Shown here one piece after another: positions 23,223-30,492 of a stretch of DNA of 34,610 nt. The notes under the pieces were generated by a model, which saw only the letters and a program-made list of their open reading frames with translations, had not been told where the DNA came from and searched no databases. Positions within the stretch are counted from its first letter, which is position 1. Every line of letters begins with the position of its first letter. The stretch spans positions 1 to 34,610 of the forward strand of contig JANRJW010000007.1 in assembly GCA_033763775.1 (NCBI GenBank). Direction: 5' to 3'. This stretch comes from JAJTHB01 sp033763775 (GTDB lineage: Bacteria > Pseudomonadota > Alphaproteobacteria > Rickettsiales > SXRF01). Position numbers and translations under genes: made by a program.

Positions 23223-23378
23223 CCGTCATCCCGGAAAATTTTGCAGCAGCAAAATTTATCCGGGATCCAGTATAGCAAAAAGTCAGCAGATTTTTTGCGT
23301 TTTTGAAAATGTCTTCTGACATTTTAAAACTGGATTCCCCTATAATTTCGCCTGCTGGCGAAATTCGGGGAATGACGA
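23223..23378. repeat. Large palindromic element covering the 3' end of lipB
   Basis: Outer ends are CCGTCATCCCGG and GGGGAATGACG. Inside are a CCGGA...TCCGG arm enclosing AAATTTTGC/GCAAAATTT, the perfect stem AAAATGTC (23305-23312)/GACATTTT (23317-23324) and AATTTCGCC (23344-23352)/GGCGAAATT (23357-23365). It fills the convergent gap between pccA and lipB and continues into lipB, coding for its last dozen residues. It may double as a bidirectional terminator, though it lacks a long U-tract. Confidence 0.8.
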
Positions 23379-24425
23379 TTTAAGCGCCTCATCCAACTGC
23401 GCCATGCTTGCATCTACGCCGAGTTTTTCCATTGAGGTAACACCAAATTCACGAATGCCGCACGGCACAATGCCGCCATAATGCGATAAATCCGGGTTCA
23501 CATTGATGCAGATGCCGTGAAATGTCACCCATTTGCGGATGCGGATGCCGATGGCGGCGATTTTAGCTTCCTTTGCCCCACTCGCTTGCGGGGGGGGAAG
23601 GGGGGGGTGATTTTCTTGTAATGCTATTCTGATCACTTCAGCGACGGCATCCAAGCGATCCATCACATCGTGATTCCAGAATCGAATAACACGATAACCC
23701 GCCTGACTGAGGAAAAGAGAGCGTTCATGATCGTGTAGATATTGATCTTGCTGTGCGTGCTGACCACCATCAAGCTCGATAATCAATCTTTTTTCTATGC
23801 ATACAAAGTCTGCAATATAAGAGCCGATAGGCATTTGCTTACGAAATTTATAATGTGCCATATTTCGATTGGTGAGCACATCATACCAAAGCCTTTTTTC
23901 TGCTCGTGTGAGATTGTGTCGGAGTAATTTTGCTTTTTTAAGTGCAGTAGGCTGACGCGTCGAATGTGTTGGCTCACCCAATTTCCACACCTCCTTACCC
24001 CCCCCGCAAGCGGGGGGGGCTTGCTCTTCCACCCACACCCCAACCCGGCCTTCTCTGGTAAAACCTTCGATGCCGAAGGATGCCAGTGTCGCAATAATCC
24101 ACTGCTCGAGGCTGGCCACATAGCGCCGAACATCCATAGCGCCGCGTGCCTTCAGGTTCAGCATCACATACACCACCCTCTGTCCGGGGCCATGATAGGT
24201 ATATTCACCGCCGCGCCCGGCCTGATAGACCGGAAATTGTTTGGCGAGTAAGTCGGTGTTTTTCGCGCTCGTGCCAGCGGTGTAAAGGGGAGGGTGCTCC
24301 ACCAGCCAGATGAGCTCTGGCGCACGGCCAGCAAGGATATCCTCCACACGCGCTTCCATCGCGGCAAGTGCGGTTTCATAATCAGTCAGGCCGGGTGATA
24401 TTTTCCATTCAATCTGTTGCATCAT
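23340..24425 (-). CDS. lipB: Lipoyl(octanoyl) transferase LipB with inserted DUF559 nuclease-like domain
   Basis: 361 residues; LipB is normally about 205-220. It moves octanoyl from ACP to lipoyl domains. N-part (1-134): LIWLVEHPPLYTAGTSAKN, GRGGEYTYHGPGQRVVYVMLNL (in parts), GRVGVWVEE. C-part (about 283-361): KIAAIGIRIRKWVTFHG with the catalytic lysine (288) and GIVPCGI with the catalytic cysteine (322). Between them lie about 150 residues of a DUF559 domain bounded by Pro/Gly-rich stretches. Both junctions are in frame. The last residues PEFRQQAKL come from a palindromic repeat. Start ATG 24425 or 24422. Whether the fusion is active is not known; both catalytic residues are kept. Confidence 0.92.
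   Translation of the reverse strand: MMQQIEWKISPGLTDYETALAAMEARVEDILAGRAPELIWLVEHPPLYTAGTSAKNTDLLAKQFPVYQAGRGGEYTYHGPGQRVVYVMLNLKARGAMDVRRYVASLEQWIIATLASFGIEGFTREGRVGVWVEEQAPPACGGGKEVWKLGEPTHSTRQPTALKKAKLLRHNLTRAEKRLWYDVLTNRNMAHYKFRKQMPIGSYIADFVCIEKRLIIELDGGQHAQQDQYLHDHERSLFLSQAGYRVIRFWNHDVMDRLDAVAEVIRIALQENHPPLPPPQASGAKEAKIAAIGIRIRKWVTFHGICINVNPDLSHYGGIVPCGIREFGVTSMEKLGVDASMAQLDEALKSSFPEFRQQAKL
23577..24019 (-). mobile_element. Candidate palindrome-bounded DUF559 mobile element inside lipB
   Basis: The insert codes for a DUF559 domain (Vsr-like PD-(D/E)XK fold): LKKAKLLRHNLTRAEKRLW, FRKQMPIGSYIADFVCIEKRLIIELDGGQHAQQ (in parts; likely metal-binding Asp206 and Glu217), GYRVIRFWNHDVM. The right end is a perfect palindrome C8 GCAAGC G8 (23998-24019), preceded by CCTTA. 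The left end carries the inverted CGCTTGC G8 AAGG (23583-23601), with a degenerate outer arm. The end-to-end inverted match is 19 of 20 bases. The interior is more AT-rich than lipB. It has no start codon needed: it is read as part of LipB. No target duplication could be proved. Confidence 0.72.
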
Positions 24426-24448
24426 GCTAAAATAGCTACATCAAAGGC

Positions 24449-24476
24449 TTGCCAAAAGCAGATTTTTTGCTACTTA
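24449..24476 (+). promoter_or_regulatory. Possible tRNA-Leu promoter
   Basis: TTGCCA (24449-24454), 16-base spacer, TACTTA (24471-24476), about 26 bases before the mature tRNA 5' end. It is a moderate match to sigma70, located in the divergent lipB-tRNA gap. Confidence 0.35.
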
Positions 24477-24501
24477 TCGTGCTCCTCAGTTTCCAACGTG
24501 T

Positions 24502-24586
24502 GCGGTCATGGCGGAATTGGTAGACGCACTACCTTGAGGTGGTAGCGCCGCGAGGCGTGGAAGTTCGAGTCTTCTTGACCGCACCA
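24502..24586 (+). tRNA. tRNA-Leu (anticodon GAG)
   Basis: 85 bases including an encoded 3' CCA. Acceptor GCGGTCA pairs with TGACCGC, followed by discriminator A and CCA. The anticodon stem CTACC/GGTAG encloses loop TTGAGGT, giving anticodon GAG (reads CUC and CUU). A long variable arm (GCGCCGCGAGGCGTG area) and the GTTCGAGTC T-arm confirm a class II leucine tRNA. Confidence 0.97.
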
Positions 24587-24611
24587 ATTTTATTGTTGTT
24601 TTTCTTTCTTG

Positions 24612-24640
24612 GAATGGATCCCCGCCTACGCGGGGACGAA
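24612..24640. repeat. Short palindromic repeat after tRNA-Leu
   Basis: CCCCGC (24620-24625)/GCGGGG (24630-24635) with flanking GGAT and ACGAA. Same family as CCCCGC-GAAA-GCGGGG at 30501-30516. Confidence 0.6.
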
Positions 24641-24667
24641 AGCTTTTCGGGTGGGGGTAAAGGGTGC

Positions 24668-24701
24668 AAGCAAAAAGCCCGCCGATTGGCTTTTTTTGCT
24701 T
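24668..24701. terminator. Bidirectional terminator between tRNA-Leu and the exported-protein operon
   Basis: AAGCAAAAAGCC (24668-24679) can pair with GGCTTTTTTTGCTT (24688-24701) around an 8-base loop. T-runs exist on both strands, fitting a shared terminator for the convergent tRNA and the guaB-to-24786 operon. Confidence 0.6.
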
Positions 24702-24785
24702 CAGTGATGCGCAGAGTGCGTTATGTAGCTCCAACGCCGCTATCGCTGAGGTGGTATTTTTTATAAAACTCGTCTGCTGCAATAA

Positions 24786-25295
24786 TCAATTGCCGGTAAC
24801 ACCACCAATCGCGCCGATACCGCCCATGTTCTGCGTGCCTGCCGAGCCAGATGCGGCTGGATTAGGCGCAGTGGTCGATGACGGCGCATTGCCGGCGCCT
24901 AAAACGCCATCACCGGCAGGGGCGGCAGCCATGCCGGGATCAATCGCAGAATTATTCGCTCCGGCATTTGCGCCTTCAACATAACGGCTAAGAACCGGAG
25001 GCATCTCGGTGGTCGTTCGTTGGGGGGTGGGAACGAATGGCGGGCTGTTCAGTGTTGGCAAGACACCAATAGCCTTGCCGGGATCTTCCTCCGGAAATGC
25101 TTCCTGCTCAGCGTTGATGGCTTTCAGACGCTTGAGTTCCTGCCGATCGACAGTGCCGCCGGAGATTGTTGTCGATGTTTCCGGCATTTTATTGAACGAA
25201 GATGTCGTGGGGGTATCTTTAGGGGCAGCCAGCGCTGGAGCTGTGGCCAGCGAAGCTGATAGCAGTGCAAATGTAAGCAGGGCGTGACGTGACAT
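24786..25295 (-). CDS. Hypothetical exported Pro/Ala/Gly-rich protein
   Basis: 169 residues; family not recognised. A signal peptide is evident (SRHALLTFALLSASLATAPALA, cleavage near residue 24). The mature part is low complexity: Thr/Ser-rich, a charged RQELKRLKAINAEQEAFPEEDPGKAIG segment (in parts), then Pro/Ala/Gly/Asn-rich tail. GGAGG lies 5 bases before the ATG. It is the last gene of the reverse operon with a bactofilin and an M23 peptidase, which hints at an envelope role. Confidence 0.75.
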   Translation of the reverse strand: MSRHALLTFALLSASLATAPALAAPKDTPTTSSFNKMPETSTTISGGTVDRQELKRLKAINAEQEAFPEEDPGKAIGVLPTLNSPPFVPTPQRTTTEMPPVLSRYVEGANAGANNSAIDPGMAAAPAGDGVLGAGNAPSSTTAPNPAASGSAGTQNMGGIGAIGGVTGN

Positions 25296-25340
25296 GGAAA
25301 CCTCCGCAAGAGGGTGATATACAGCCTTAAAGATTAGATT

Positions 25341-25805
25341 CTACCTTATCAGGCGGATATTTTCCAGCATCTTGACAGGTTTTTCTTCCTCCGCCTCCGG
25401 CAACTCAAGCATAAGGCTGGCCGGAGCGGCCGATTTATCAAGCCGCTTAAGCTTGCCATCAATAAATGCGCCATCCTCTATGGAAAGCTGCTCATGCATC
25501 ACAATCCCTTCAATATGACACCCGGCAAAGAGGCTCACCTGTTTGGCGCGAATCAGGCCATTAACACGGCCATAGACATGCACCTGGTCGGCCTGAACTT
25601 CCCCTTGAATCACACCGTTAGGACGCACGGTAAGGCACCGGCAGCGCAGATTGCCATCGAGCGTGCCATCCATATCAATCGTGCCATCTTCATGCACAAT
25701 ATTACCCAGCATATGGAGGTCGCGGCTGATGATGGTCGGCACCAGCGCCTTGCCTGAAGCAGAAGCGGAAGATGGTCTGGTTGGTTTAGAGTTTTTCCGA
25801 AACAT
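25341..25805 (-). CDS. Bactofilin family cytoskeletal protein
   Basis: 154 residues. Bactofilins polymerise into nucleotide-free filaments of stacked beta-helices and position cell-wall enzymes. The central domain has SRDLHMLGNI, GTIDMDGTLDGNLRCRCLTVRPNGVIQGEVQADQVHVYGRVNG (in parts), the repeating beta-helix pattern, flanked by disordered tails. ATG 25805 with AGGCAGG upstream is preferred over the in-frame TTG at 25820. The start overlaps the end of the M23 gene by 20 bases, so the two are translationally coupled. Confidence 0.9.
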   Translation of the reverse strand: MFRKNSKPTRPSSASASGKALVPTIISRDLHMLGNIVHEDGTIDMDGTLDGNLRCRCLTVRPNGVIQGEVQADQVHVYGRVNGLIRAKQVSLFAGCHIEGIVMHEQLSIEDGAFIDGKLKRLDKSAAPASLMLELPEAEEEKPVKMLENIRLIR

Positions 25806-26844
25806 AGCGGCCTGCCTCAAGGAATTTTTTTGGGTTCATGGCTTCATTACGGTAGCGTACTTCGTAATGCAGATGAGGGCCGGTGGAACGCCCGGTGGAT
25901 CCCTGAACGCCAATCCAGTCACCGCGATTGACCTGCTGGCCGGGCACGACGCGTAATTTGCTCAGGTGGCCATAGCGCGTGCTGATACCTCGGCCATGGT
26001 CGATTTCAATCATATTGCCATAAGCGCCGTTCCAGCCAGAATAGGCGACGACGCCGTCGGCAGTGCTGCGCACTTTAGCGCCGTCTGGCCCCGCTAGATC
26101 AAGACCCGCGTGAAACGCCAGACGGTTCGTGAACGGATCGTAGCGATGGCCAAATCCACTTTGTGGTTTGCCGCCCGGCAGCGGTGTGCTCAGCGGCAGG
26201 CCGTCGATCAGGTTGCTAAGCGCCGCCAGCTCGTCCAGGCTGGAAAAAAGCTCGTTTTTTGATTGCTGCAGTTCACGCATATCTGCAGGGATATAAGGGC
26301 CGCCCTGCGCGCCATCCGGCGATGGTTTGCTGCCGGCCTGTTTTTTTAGCGATGTTGCATCCAGCCCCGTCTGTCGGATGAGCTGCTCAAGGTCATCAAT
26401 CTTGTCGGATGTTTTCTCCTGCACGCGCTGGATGATTTCTGCATTGGTCGTTTTAAGCTGATCAACCTTATGCTCGAGATAGGCCACATGGCTCATCATC
26501 CGCTGGTTCTGCAGCGCTTCCTGCGTGAAAAGAGGCGAGGGGGGCTTTTCAAGCTCTTCGCTTGGCCGATAGCCCGGCTGCATGGTTTTGCTGACATAGG
26601 CGCTGGTGACATCACGCAGGGTCTGTCCTTGTTCTTTGAGGGCGCTACGCGCTGCCATGTAACTGCCGGTGGAAAAAGACGCCCAGCAGATAAACGCCAG
26701 CGCTACGATCAGCGCGCCAAGCTGTGAAGCGCCGCCAACCGGAACATGCCTCACGCCATCCTGCGAAACAATAATAATATTGCGCTTGCCAAACCAACGT
26801 TTCATGATCACCGAAAGCTCCTTTGCGAGCAGATTGACTGACAT
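25786..26844 (-). CDS. Membrane-anchored M23 (LytM-type) peptidase
   Basis: 352 residues. Short cytoplasmic N-terminus (about 1-38, basic, RWFGKRNIIIVSQDGVRHV), one membrane segment (LGALIVALAFICWASF), periplasmic coiled coil (about 110-170) and a C-terminal M23 domain with FHAGLDLAG (His/Asp zinc ligands) and GPHLHYEV (HxH). It should cut peptidoglycan cross-links; metal ligands are intact. ATG 26844 has GGAG 8 bases upstream. This layout matches the LmdC-type peptidases encoded next to bactofilins in some alphaproteobacteria. Confidence 0.9.
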   Translation of the reverse strand: MSVNLLAKELSVIMKRWFGKRNIIIVSQDGVRHVPVGGASQLGALIVALAFICWASFSTGSYMAARSALKEQGQTLRDVTSAYVSKTMQPGYRPSEELEKPPSPLFTQEALQNQRMMSHVAYLEHKVDQLKTTNAEIIQRVQEKTSDKIDDLEQLIRQTGLDATSLKKQAGSKPSPDGAQGGPYIPADMRELQQSKNELFSSLDELAALSNLIDGLPLSTPLPGGKPQSGFGHRYDPFTNRLAFHAGLDLAGPDGAKVRSTADGVVAYSGWNGAYGNMIEIDHGRGISTRYGHLSKLRVVPGQQVNRGDWIGVQGSTGRSTGPHLHYEVRYRNEAMNPKKFLEAGRYVSEKL

Positions 26845-26866
26845 GACCAATTCTCCCGTTTTTTAA

Positions 26867-28201
26867 TTAAGGCAGGCGATGAAGCGCTGCCGCAAAAAAA
26901 CCATCCACACCATCTTGGTGCGGGGTCAGCACGAGAAAGGCATCCTTGCTGCCTAGCCCGGCGGGAGGGTGTTTGTCCCATATTTTATCCGCCGGGACAA
27001 CCCTAAAATCATTAACAGAATTTAAGAAAAGCTCTATCTGCTGATGGTTTTCCTGCGGCAGCAGAGAACAGGTGGCATAAATCAGTTGTCCGCCTGGCTT
27101 AACCAGCCTTGCTGCACTTTGCAGAATACGCTGCTGCACCGCCAGCACTTCAGCCAGATCCTGCGGGGTGAACCGCCATTTTAAATCCGGGTTACGCCGC
27201 CAGGTGCCGGTGCCGGAGCAGGGGGCATCGACCAGCACCCTGTCTGCTGAGTCTTTGTGACGTTTGATAAACTGGTCATGCTCATGTTCCAGCACATGCA
27301 CCTGAACATTATCAACCCCCGCGCGGCGCAGGCGTTCTTTTATCTGGGTTAGGCGCTTGGCAGAATTGTCCCACGCAAGAATCCGGCCTTTGTTTTGCAT
27401 CTGCGCGGCGATGGCGAGTGTCTTGCCGCCCGCGCCGGCGCAAAAATCAATCACCTTCATGCCAGGTTTGGCGCCCACCAGCGCAGCCACCAGCTGCGAG
27501 CCTTCATCCTGCACTTCGAAATGTCCGGCCTTGAACGCGGGCGAGGTGAAAATCGGCGCACGTTTGGCAAGGCGTATGCCAAGCGGCGATACCGGGGTGG
27601 GGTAAACATCATACCCCTCGGTGGTAAGCTGGGCAAGCAGTGCATCGCGCGTCGTTTTCAGCGTGTTAACGCGCAGGTCGGTGTGCGCCTGTTCGCTGAG
27701 AGCGGCCACACCCGCTTCGAAAGATTCACCAAAGGCTTCGCGCAGGTGCGGTTCAATCCATTCGGGATAATTCAGCCGCATATGCGCCGGAGCTTTTTGT
27801 ATCACATCAGCAGCTTTGCCCAGCAGCGATGTGAGTTTTTCAAAACGGGCGGCTTCTTGCGCACTCAGGCGGGGGAAAGCGTGCTTGCTGTCTTGGCTCA
27901 TGGTGTGAAGCGCAGGAACATCTCCCTCGCGGCGAAGAATAATCGCGGTGAGCACCAGCGCCCGCGCGTGAAAATCCCCGCCCAGCTGGCTTACCAGCCA
28001 CCATTCAAGCGTCGCTTTATGGCGCAGGCACCAATAGACCAGCTCGCCGATGGCGGCGCGATCTTTGCTGCCAATGAAACGCCGTGATTTAAAAAAATGA
28101 TCAATCAACTTATCCGCCGGCAGTCGCTTCTCGCCCTGCCAAGACTGAAAAATGGAATCGATCATCTCAATCGATGCTTGTATGCGTGCGCCGGGGGTCA
28201 T
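26867..28201 (-). CDS. RsmB-family rRNA cytosine-C5 methyltransferase
   Basis: 444 residues. N-terminal NusB-like region (about 1-140), then an S-adenosylmethionine-dependent methyltransferase: VIDFCAGAGGKTLAIAA (motif I), DAPCSGTGTWRRNPD (motif IV) and YATCSLLPQEN (motif VI). Both cysteines of the m5C mechanism are present. RsmB modifies 16S C967 in E. coli. Start ATG 28201 lies near a heptad array and lacks a Shine-Dalgarno, so coupling to guaB is possible. Confidence 0.88.
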   Translation of the reverse strand: MTPGARIQASIEMIDSIFQSWQGEKRLPADKLIDHFFKSRRFIGSKDRAAIGELVYWCLRHKATLEWWLVSQLGGDFHARALVLTAIILRREGDVPALHTMSQDSKHAFPRLSAQEAARFEKLTSLLGKAADVIQKAPAHMRLNYPEWIEPHLREAFGESFEAGVAALSEQAHTDLRVNTLKTTRDALLAQLTTEGYDVYPTPVSPLGIRLAKRAPIFTSPAFKAGHFEVQDEGSQLVAALVGAKPGMKVIDFCAGAGGKTLAIAAQMQNKGRILAWDNSAKRLTQIKERLRRAGVDNVQVHVLEHEHDQFIKRHKDSADRVLVDAPCSGTGTWRRNPDLKWRFTPQDLAEVLAVQQRILQSAARLVKPGGQLIYATCSLLPQENHQQIELFLNSVNDFRVVPADKIWDKHPPAGLGSKDAFLVLTPHQDGVDGFFAAALHRLP

Positions 28202-28210
28202 AAGTGAGGC

Positions 28211-28235
28211 TTGGGGATTGGGGGTTGGGCGTTGA
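28211..28235. repeat. Heptad array upstream of rsmB-like gene
   Basis: TTGGGGA, TTGGGGG, TTGGGCG, TTGA. Its complement (CGCCCAA-type) can pair with the guaB-side array through mismatch-tolerant GC contacts. Resembles cyanobacterial heptameric STRR repeats in appearance only. Confidence 0.7.
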
Positions 28236-28246
28236 TAAAATTAAAA

Positions 28247-28281
28247 TTGCTAGTCCCTAGCGCCTAACGCCTAAAGCCTTA
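28247..28281 (-). repeat. Stop-anchored heptad array after guaB
   Basis: On the guaB strand: TAAGGCT, TTAGGCG, TTAGGCG, CTAGGGA, CTAGCAA, where the first TAA is the guaB stop codon. Its inverted partner at 28211-28235 is 11 bases away. Confidence 0.75.
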
Positions 28282-29739
28282 ACTGTCCATCCTATAATTC
28301 GGCGCTTCGCGGGTGATGGTGATGTCGTGGGCGTGGCTTTCACGTAGCCCTGCGCCCGTGATGCGCACAAACTTGGCATTTTTTTGCAAATCGCTAATGG
28401 TGCGGTTGCCGGTGTAACCCATCGCTGCCTTCAGGCCGCCAATCAGCTGGTGAATCACCGTGCTGGCTGGCCCTTTGAATGGCACGCGGCCTTCCACGCC
28501 TTCCGGCACTAGCTTGAGCTTATCCGCCACTTCTGCCTGGAAATAACGATCGGCTGAGCCGCGCGCCATCGCGCCAACGCTGCCCATGCCGCGATAGGTT
28601 TTGTACGAGCGCCCCTGATAAAGCACGACTTCGCCCGGGCTTTCTTCCGTGCCCGCAAACAAGCCCCCGAGCATCGCGCAGTCCGCGCCCGCAGCAATCG
28701 CTTTGGCGAGATCGCCGGAGAATTTAATGCCGCCATCCGCAATCACCGGCACGCCTTTTTTGCGCGCCACCGCGACCACATCCATAATCGCCGAAAGCTG
28801 CGGCACACCCACGCCAGCGATGATGCGCGTGGTGCAGATGGAGCCGGGGCCAATACCCACCTTAAGCCCGTCAGCGCCGGCTTTCATCAGCGCTTCAGCG
28901 GCTTCACGCGTGGCGATGTTACCAGCAATAATCTGCACATGTTTATATTTTGATTTGATGGCTTTCACTGCCTCAATCACGCCCTTCGAATGGCCGTGCG
29001 CGGTGTCCACCACCAGCACATCTGCGCCTGCCTCAATCAGCGCTTCAGCGCGCTTTAAGCCTTCGGTGCCGATGCCCACGGCGGCTGCCACACGAAGCCT
29101 GCCAGATTCGTCCTTGCAGGCATTCGGGTGTGCTTCGGCTTTTTCAATATCTTTGACGGTGATGAGGCCAATGCATTTATAGCTCTTATCGACCACCAGC
29201 AGCTTTTCGATACGATATTTATGCAGCAGCTTTTTGGCTTCGGCGCGTGAGATGTTTTTTTCCACCGTCACCAGCTTGTCTTTGGTCATCAGCTCGCTGA
29301 CTTTTTGCTTCGGGTTGCTCGCAAAGCGCACGTCGCGGTTGGTGAGAATGCCCACCAGCTTTCCTGATTTTTCGACCACCGGCACGCCCGAGATATTGTG
29401 CTTATGCACCAGCGCCATCGCTTCCGCGAGCGTGGCATCAGGGTGGATGGTCAGCGGATCCAGCACCATGCCGGATTCAAATTTTTTCACCTTATAGACC
29501 TCAGCGGCCTGCTCAAACACGCTCAGGTTTTTGTGGATGCAGCCAATGCCGCCATGCTGCGCCATGCTGATGGCAAGGCGCGCTTCGGTGACGGTATCCA
29601 TCGCGGCGGAGATGAGGGGGATGTTAAGCGTCACACCGCGTGTCAGGCGGGATTTTGTATCGGCATCAGCGGGGATAAAGTCCGATGCGGCAGGCTTAAG
29701 CAGCACGTCATCGAAAGTAAGGGCGGTCTGTAATTCCAT
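28279..29739 (-). CDS. guaB: IMP dehydrogenase
   Basis: 486 residues, normal. Oxidises IMP to XMP with NAD, the committed step to GMP. TFDDVLLKPAASDFIPAD at the N-terminus, tandem CBS domains at about 93-150 and 155-205, the active-site loop GIGPGSICTTRI with catalytic Cys302, and the GMGSVGAM substrate site. AAAGG precedes the ATG. First gene of the reverse operon; the divergent higBA promoter is within 80 bases of its start. Confidence 0.97.
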   Translation of the reverse strand: MELQTALTFDDVLLKPAASDFIPADADTKSRLTRGVTLNIPLISAAMDTVTEARLAISMAQHGGIGCIHKNLSVFEQAAEVYKVKKFESGMVLDPLTIHPDATLAEAMALVHKHNISGVPVVEKSGKLVGILTNRDVRFASNPKQKVSELMTKDKLVTVEKNISRAEAKKLLHKYRIEKLLVVDKSYKCIGLITVKDIEKAEAHPNACKDESGRLRVAAAVGIGTEGLKRAEALIEAGADVLVVDTAHGHSKGVIEAVKAIKSKYKHVQIIAGNIATREAAEALMKAGADGLKVGIGPGSICTTRIIAGVGVPQLSAIMDVVAVARKKGVPVIADGGIKFSGDLAKAIAAGADCAMLGGLFAGTEESPGEVVLYQGRSYKTYRGMGSVGAMARGSADRYFQAEVADKLKLVPEGVEGRVPFKGPASTVIHQLIGGLKAAMGYTGNRTISDLQKNAKFVRITGAGLRESHAHDITITREAPNYRMDS

Positions 29740-29815
29740 GCAAAACCTTTCTGGCTATGGCTTTGCGGGATGCTTCTAGCGGTTTTCTGGGCGGTTGTCA
29801 CGCGGTATTTCGCAC

Positions 29816-29844
29816 TTGACTAACGTAACCATTATGGTTATAGT
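29816..29844 (+). promoter_or_regulatory. Sigma70 promoter of the HigBA-type operon
   Basis: TTGACT (29816-29821), 17-base spacer, TATAGT (29839-29844). The start site would lie about ten bases before the toxin ATG, giving a very short leader. Confidence 0.7.
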
Positions 29845-29859
29845 AACCATAAAGGTTAC
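29825..29859 (+). promoter_or_regulatory. Two palindromic operators over the higBA promoter
   Basis: GTAACC-ATTAT-GGTTA (29825-29840) and GTAACC-ATAAA-GGTTAC (29843-29859), about 18 bases centre to centre. They bracket the -10 and the toxin start. Expected binding site for the HigA-type antitoxin, which would explain autorepression. Confidence 0.7.
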
Positions 29860-29861
29860 GT

Positions 29862-30140
29862 ATGGCGATTATAAGTTTCAGGCACAAAGGTCTGCAGGAG
29901 TTGTTTGAGAAAGGGCGGAGTGCCAAAATTGGCGCACGTTACGTAAAAAATGCATTGTTGATCCTTGAGTTCCTTGATTATGCCGTGTCGCCAGACGATT
30001 TGAAGGGATTCAAGGATTTTCACGAGTTGAAGGGCGAAAGAAAAGGAACCTATTCAACTCATGTGACGGGTAATTACTGCATTACCTTTCGCTGGAAATA
30101 TGAAGATGCTTGTGATGTGAATTTTGAGGATTATCATTGA
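29862..30140 (+). CDS. higB: HigB-type (RelE/ParE superfamily) toxin
   Basis: 92 residues. ISFRHKGLQELFEKGRSAKI, an internal LKGFKDFHELKGERKGTYSTHV and YCITFRWKYEDACDVNFEDYH match HigB toxins, which cut ribosome-bound mRNA. ATG follows AAAGG inside operator 2. Toxin-before-antitoxin order is the higBA pattern. It is more AT-rich than flanking genes. Confidence 0.88.
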   Translation: MAIISFRHKGLQELFEKGRSAKIGARYVKNALLILEFLDYAVSPDDLKGFKDFHELKGERKGTYSTHVTGNYCITFRWKYEDACDVNFEDYH

Positions 30141-30151
30141 AGGGAAAAGCT

Positions 30152-30457
30152 ATGATTAAACGGGAAAGAAAACCTACCGCACCTGGCACATTGTTGCTGG
30201 AATTATTCCTCAAGCCGCGCGGCATTACCATTTCGGCCTTTGCCGAGGCGGTGGGGTTTTCGCGCAAGCATATCAGCAATATCATTCATGGCCGGGCGCG
30301 GATCGATGCACAACTTGCCGCCAGAATCGGCGTGGTGCTTGGCACCAGCTCGCGCGTGTGGCTGAACGGCCAGTCGGCAATCGATGCGTGGCAGGCGGAG
30401 AAAGAGCTGAAAAACTGGAAGCCGGCAGTTACGTTTAAGCAGCCGGCTATAGTTTAA
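30152..30457 (+). CDS. higA: HigA-type antitoxin, XRE family
   Basis: 101 residues. A helix-turn-helix (ISAFAEAVGFSRKHISNIIHGRARID) in the middle and GTSSRVWLNGQSAIDAWQA at the C-terminus, both typical of HigA. ATG 30152 has AAGGG 7 bases upstream; a TTG at 30137 is unlikely. Neutralises the toxin and should bind the palindromes at 29825-29859. Confidence 0.9.
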   Translation: MIKRERKPTAPGTLLLELFLKPRGITISAFAEAVGFSRKHISNIIHGRARIDAQLAARIGVVLGTSSRVWLNGQSAIDAWQAEKELKNWKPAVTFKQPAIV

Positions 30458-30492
30458 GCTGAGTGGGTTTTTGGTCGATTCACGTGGTATTG

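Noticed and set aside
23577..24026. Intein in LipB
   Set aside because: No Cys/Ser at the first inserted residue, no terminal His-Asn followed by Cys/Ser/Thr, and no Hint blocks; the inserted domain is DUF559 flanked by Pro/Gly-rich linkers.
24486..24782. Coding frames running across the tRNA-Leu and its flank
   Set aside because: They cross a well-formed tRNA gene and a terminator and have no recognisable product.
27395..28087. 230-codon open frame antisense to the RsmB-like gene
   Set aside because: No family features; the minus-strand frame carries all methyltransferase motifs.
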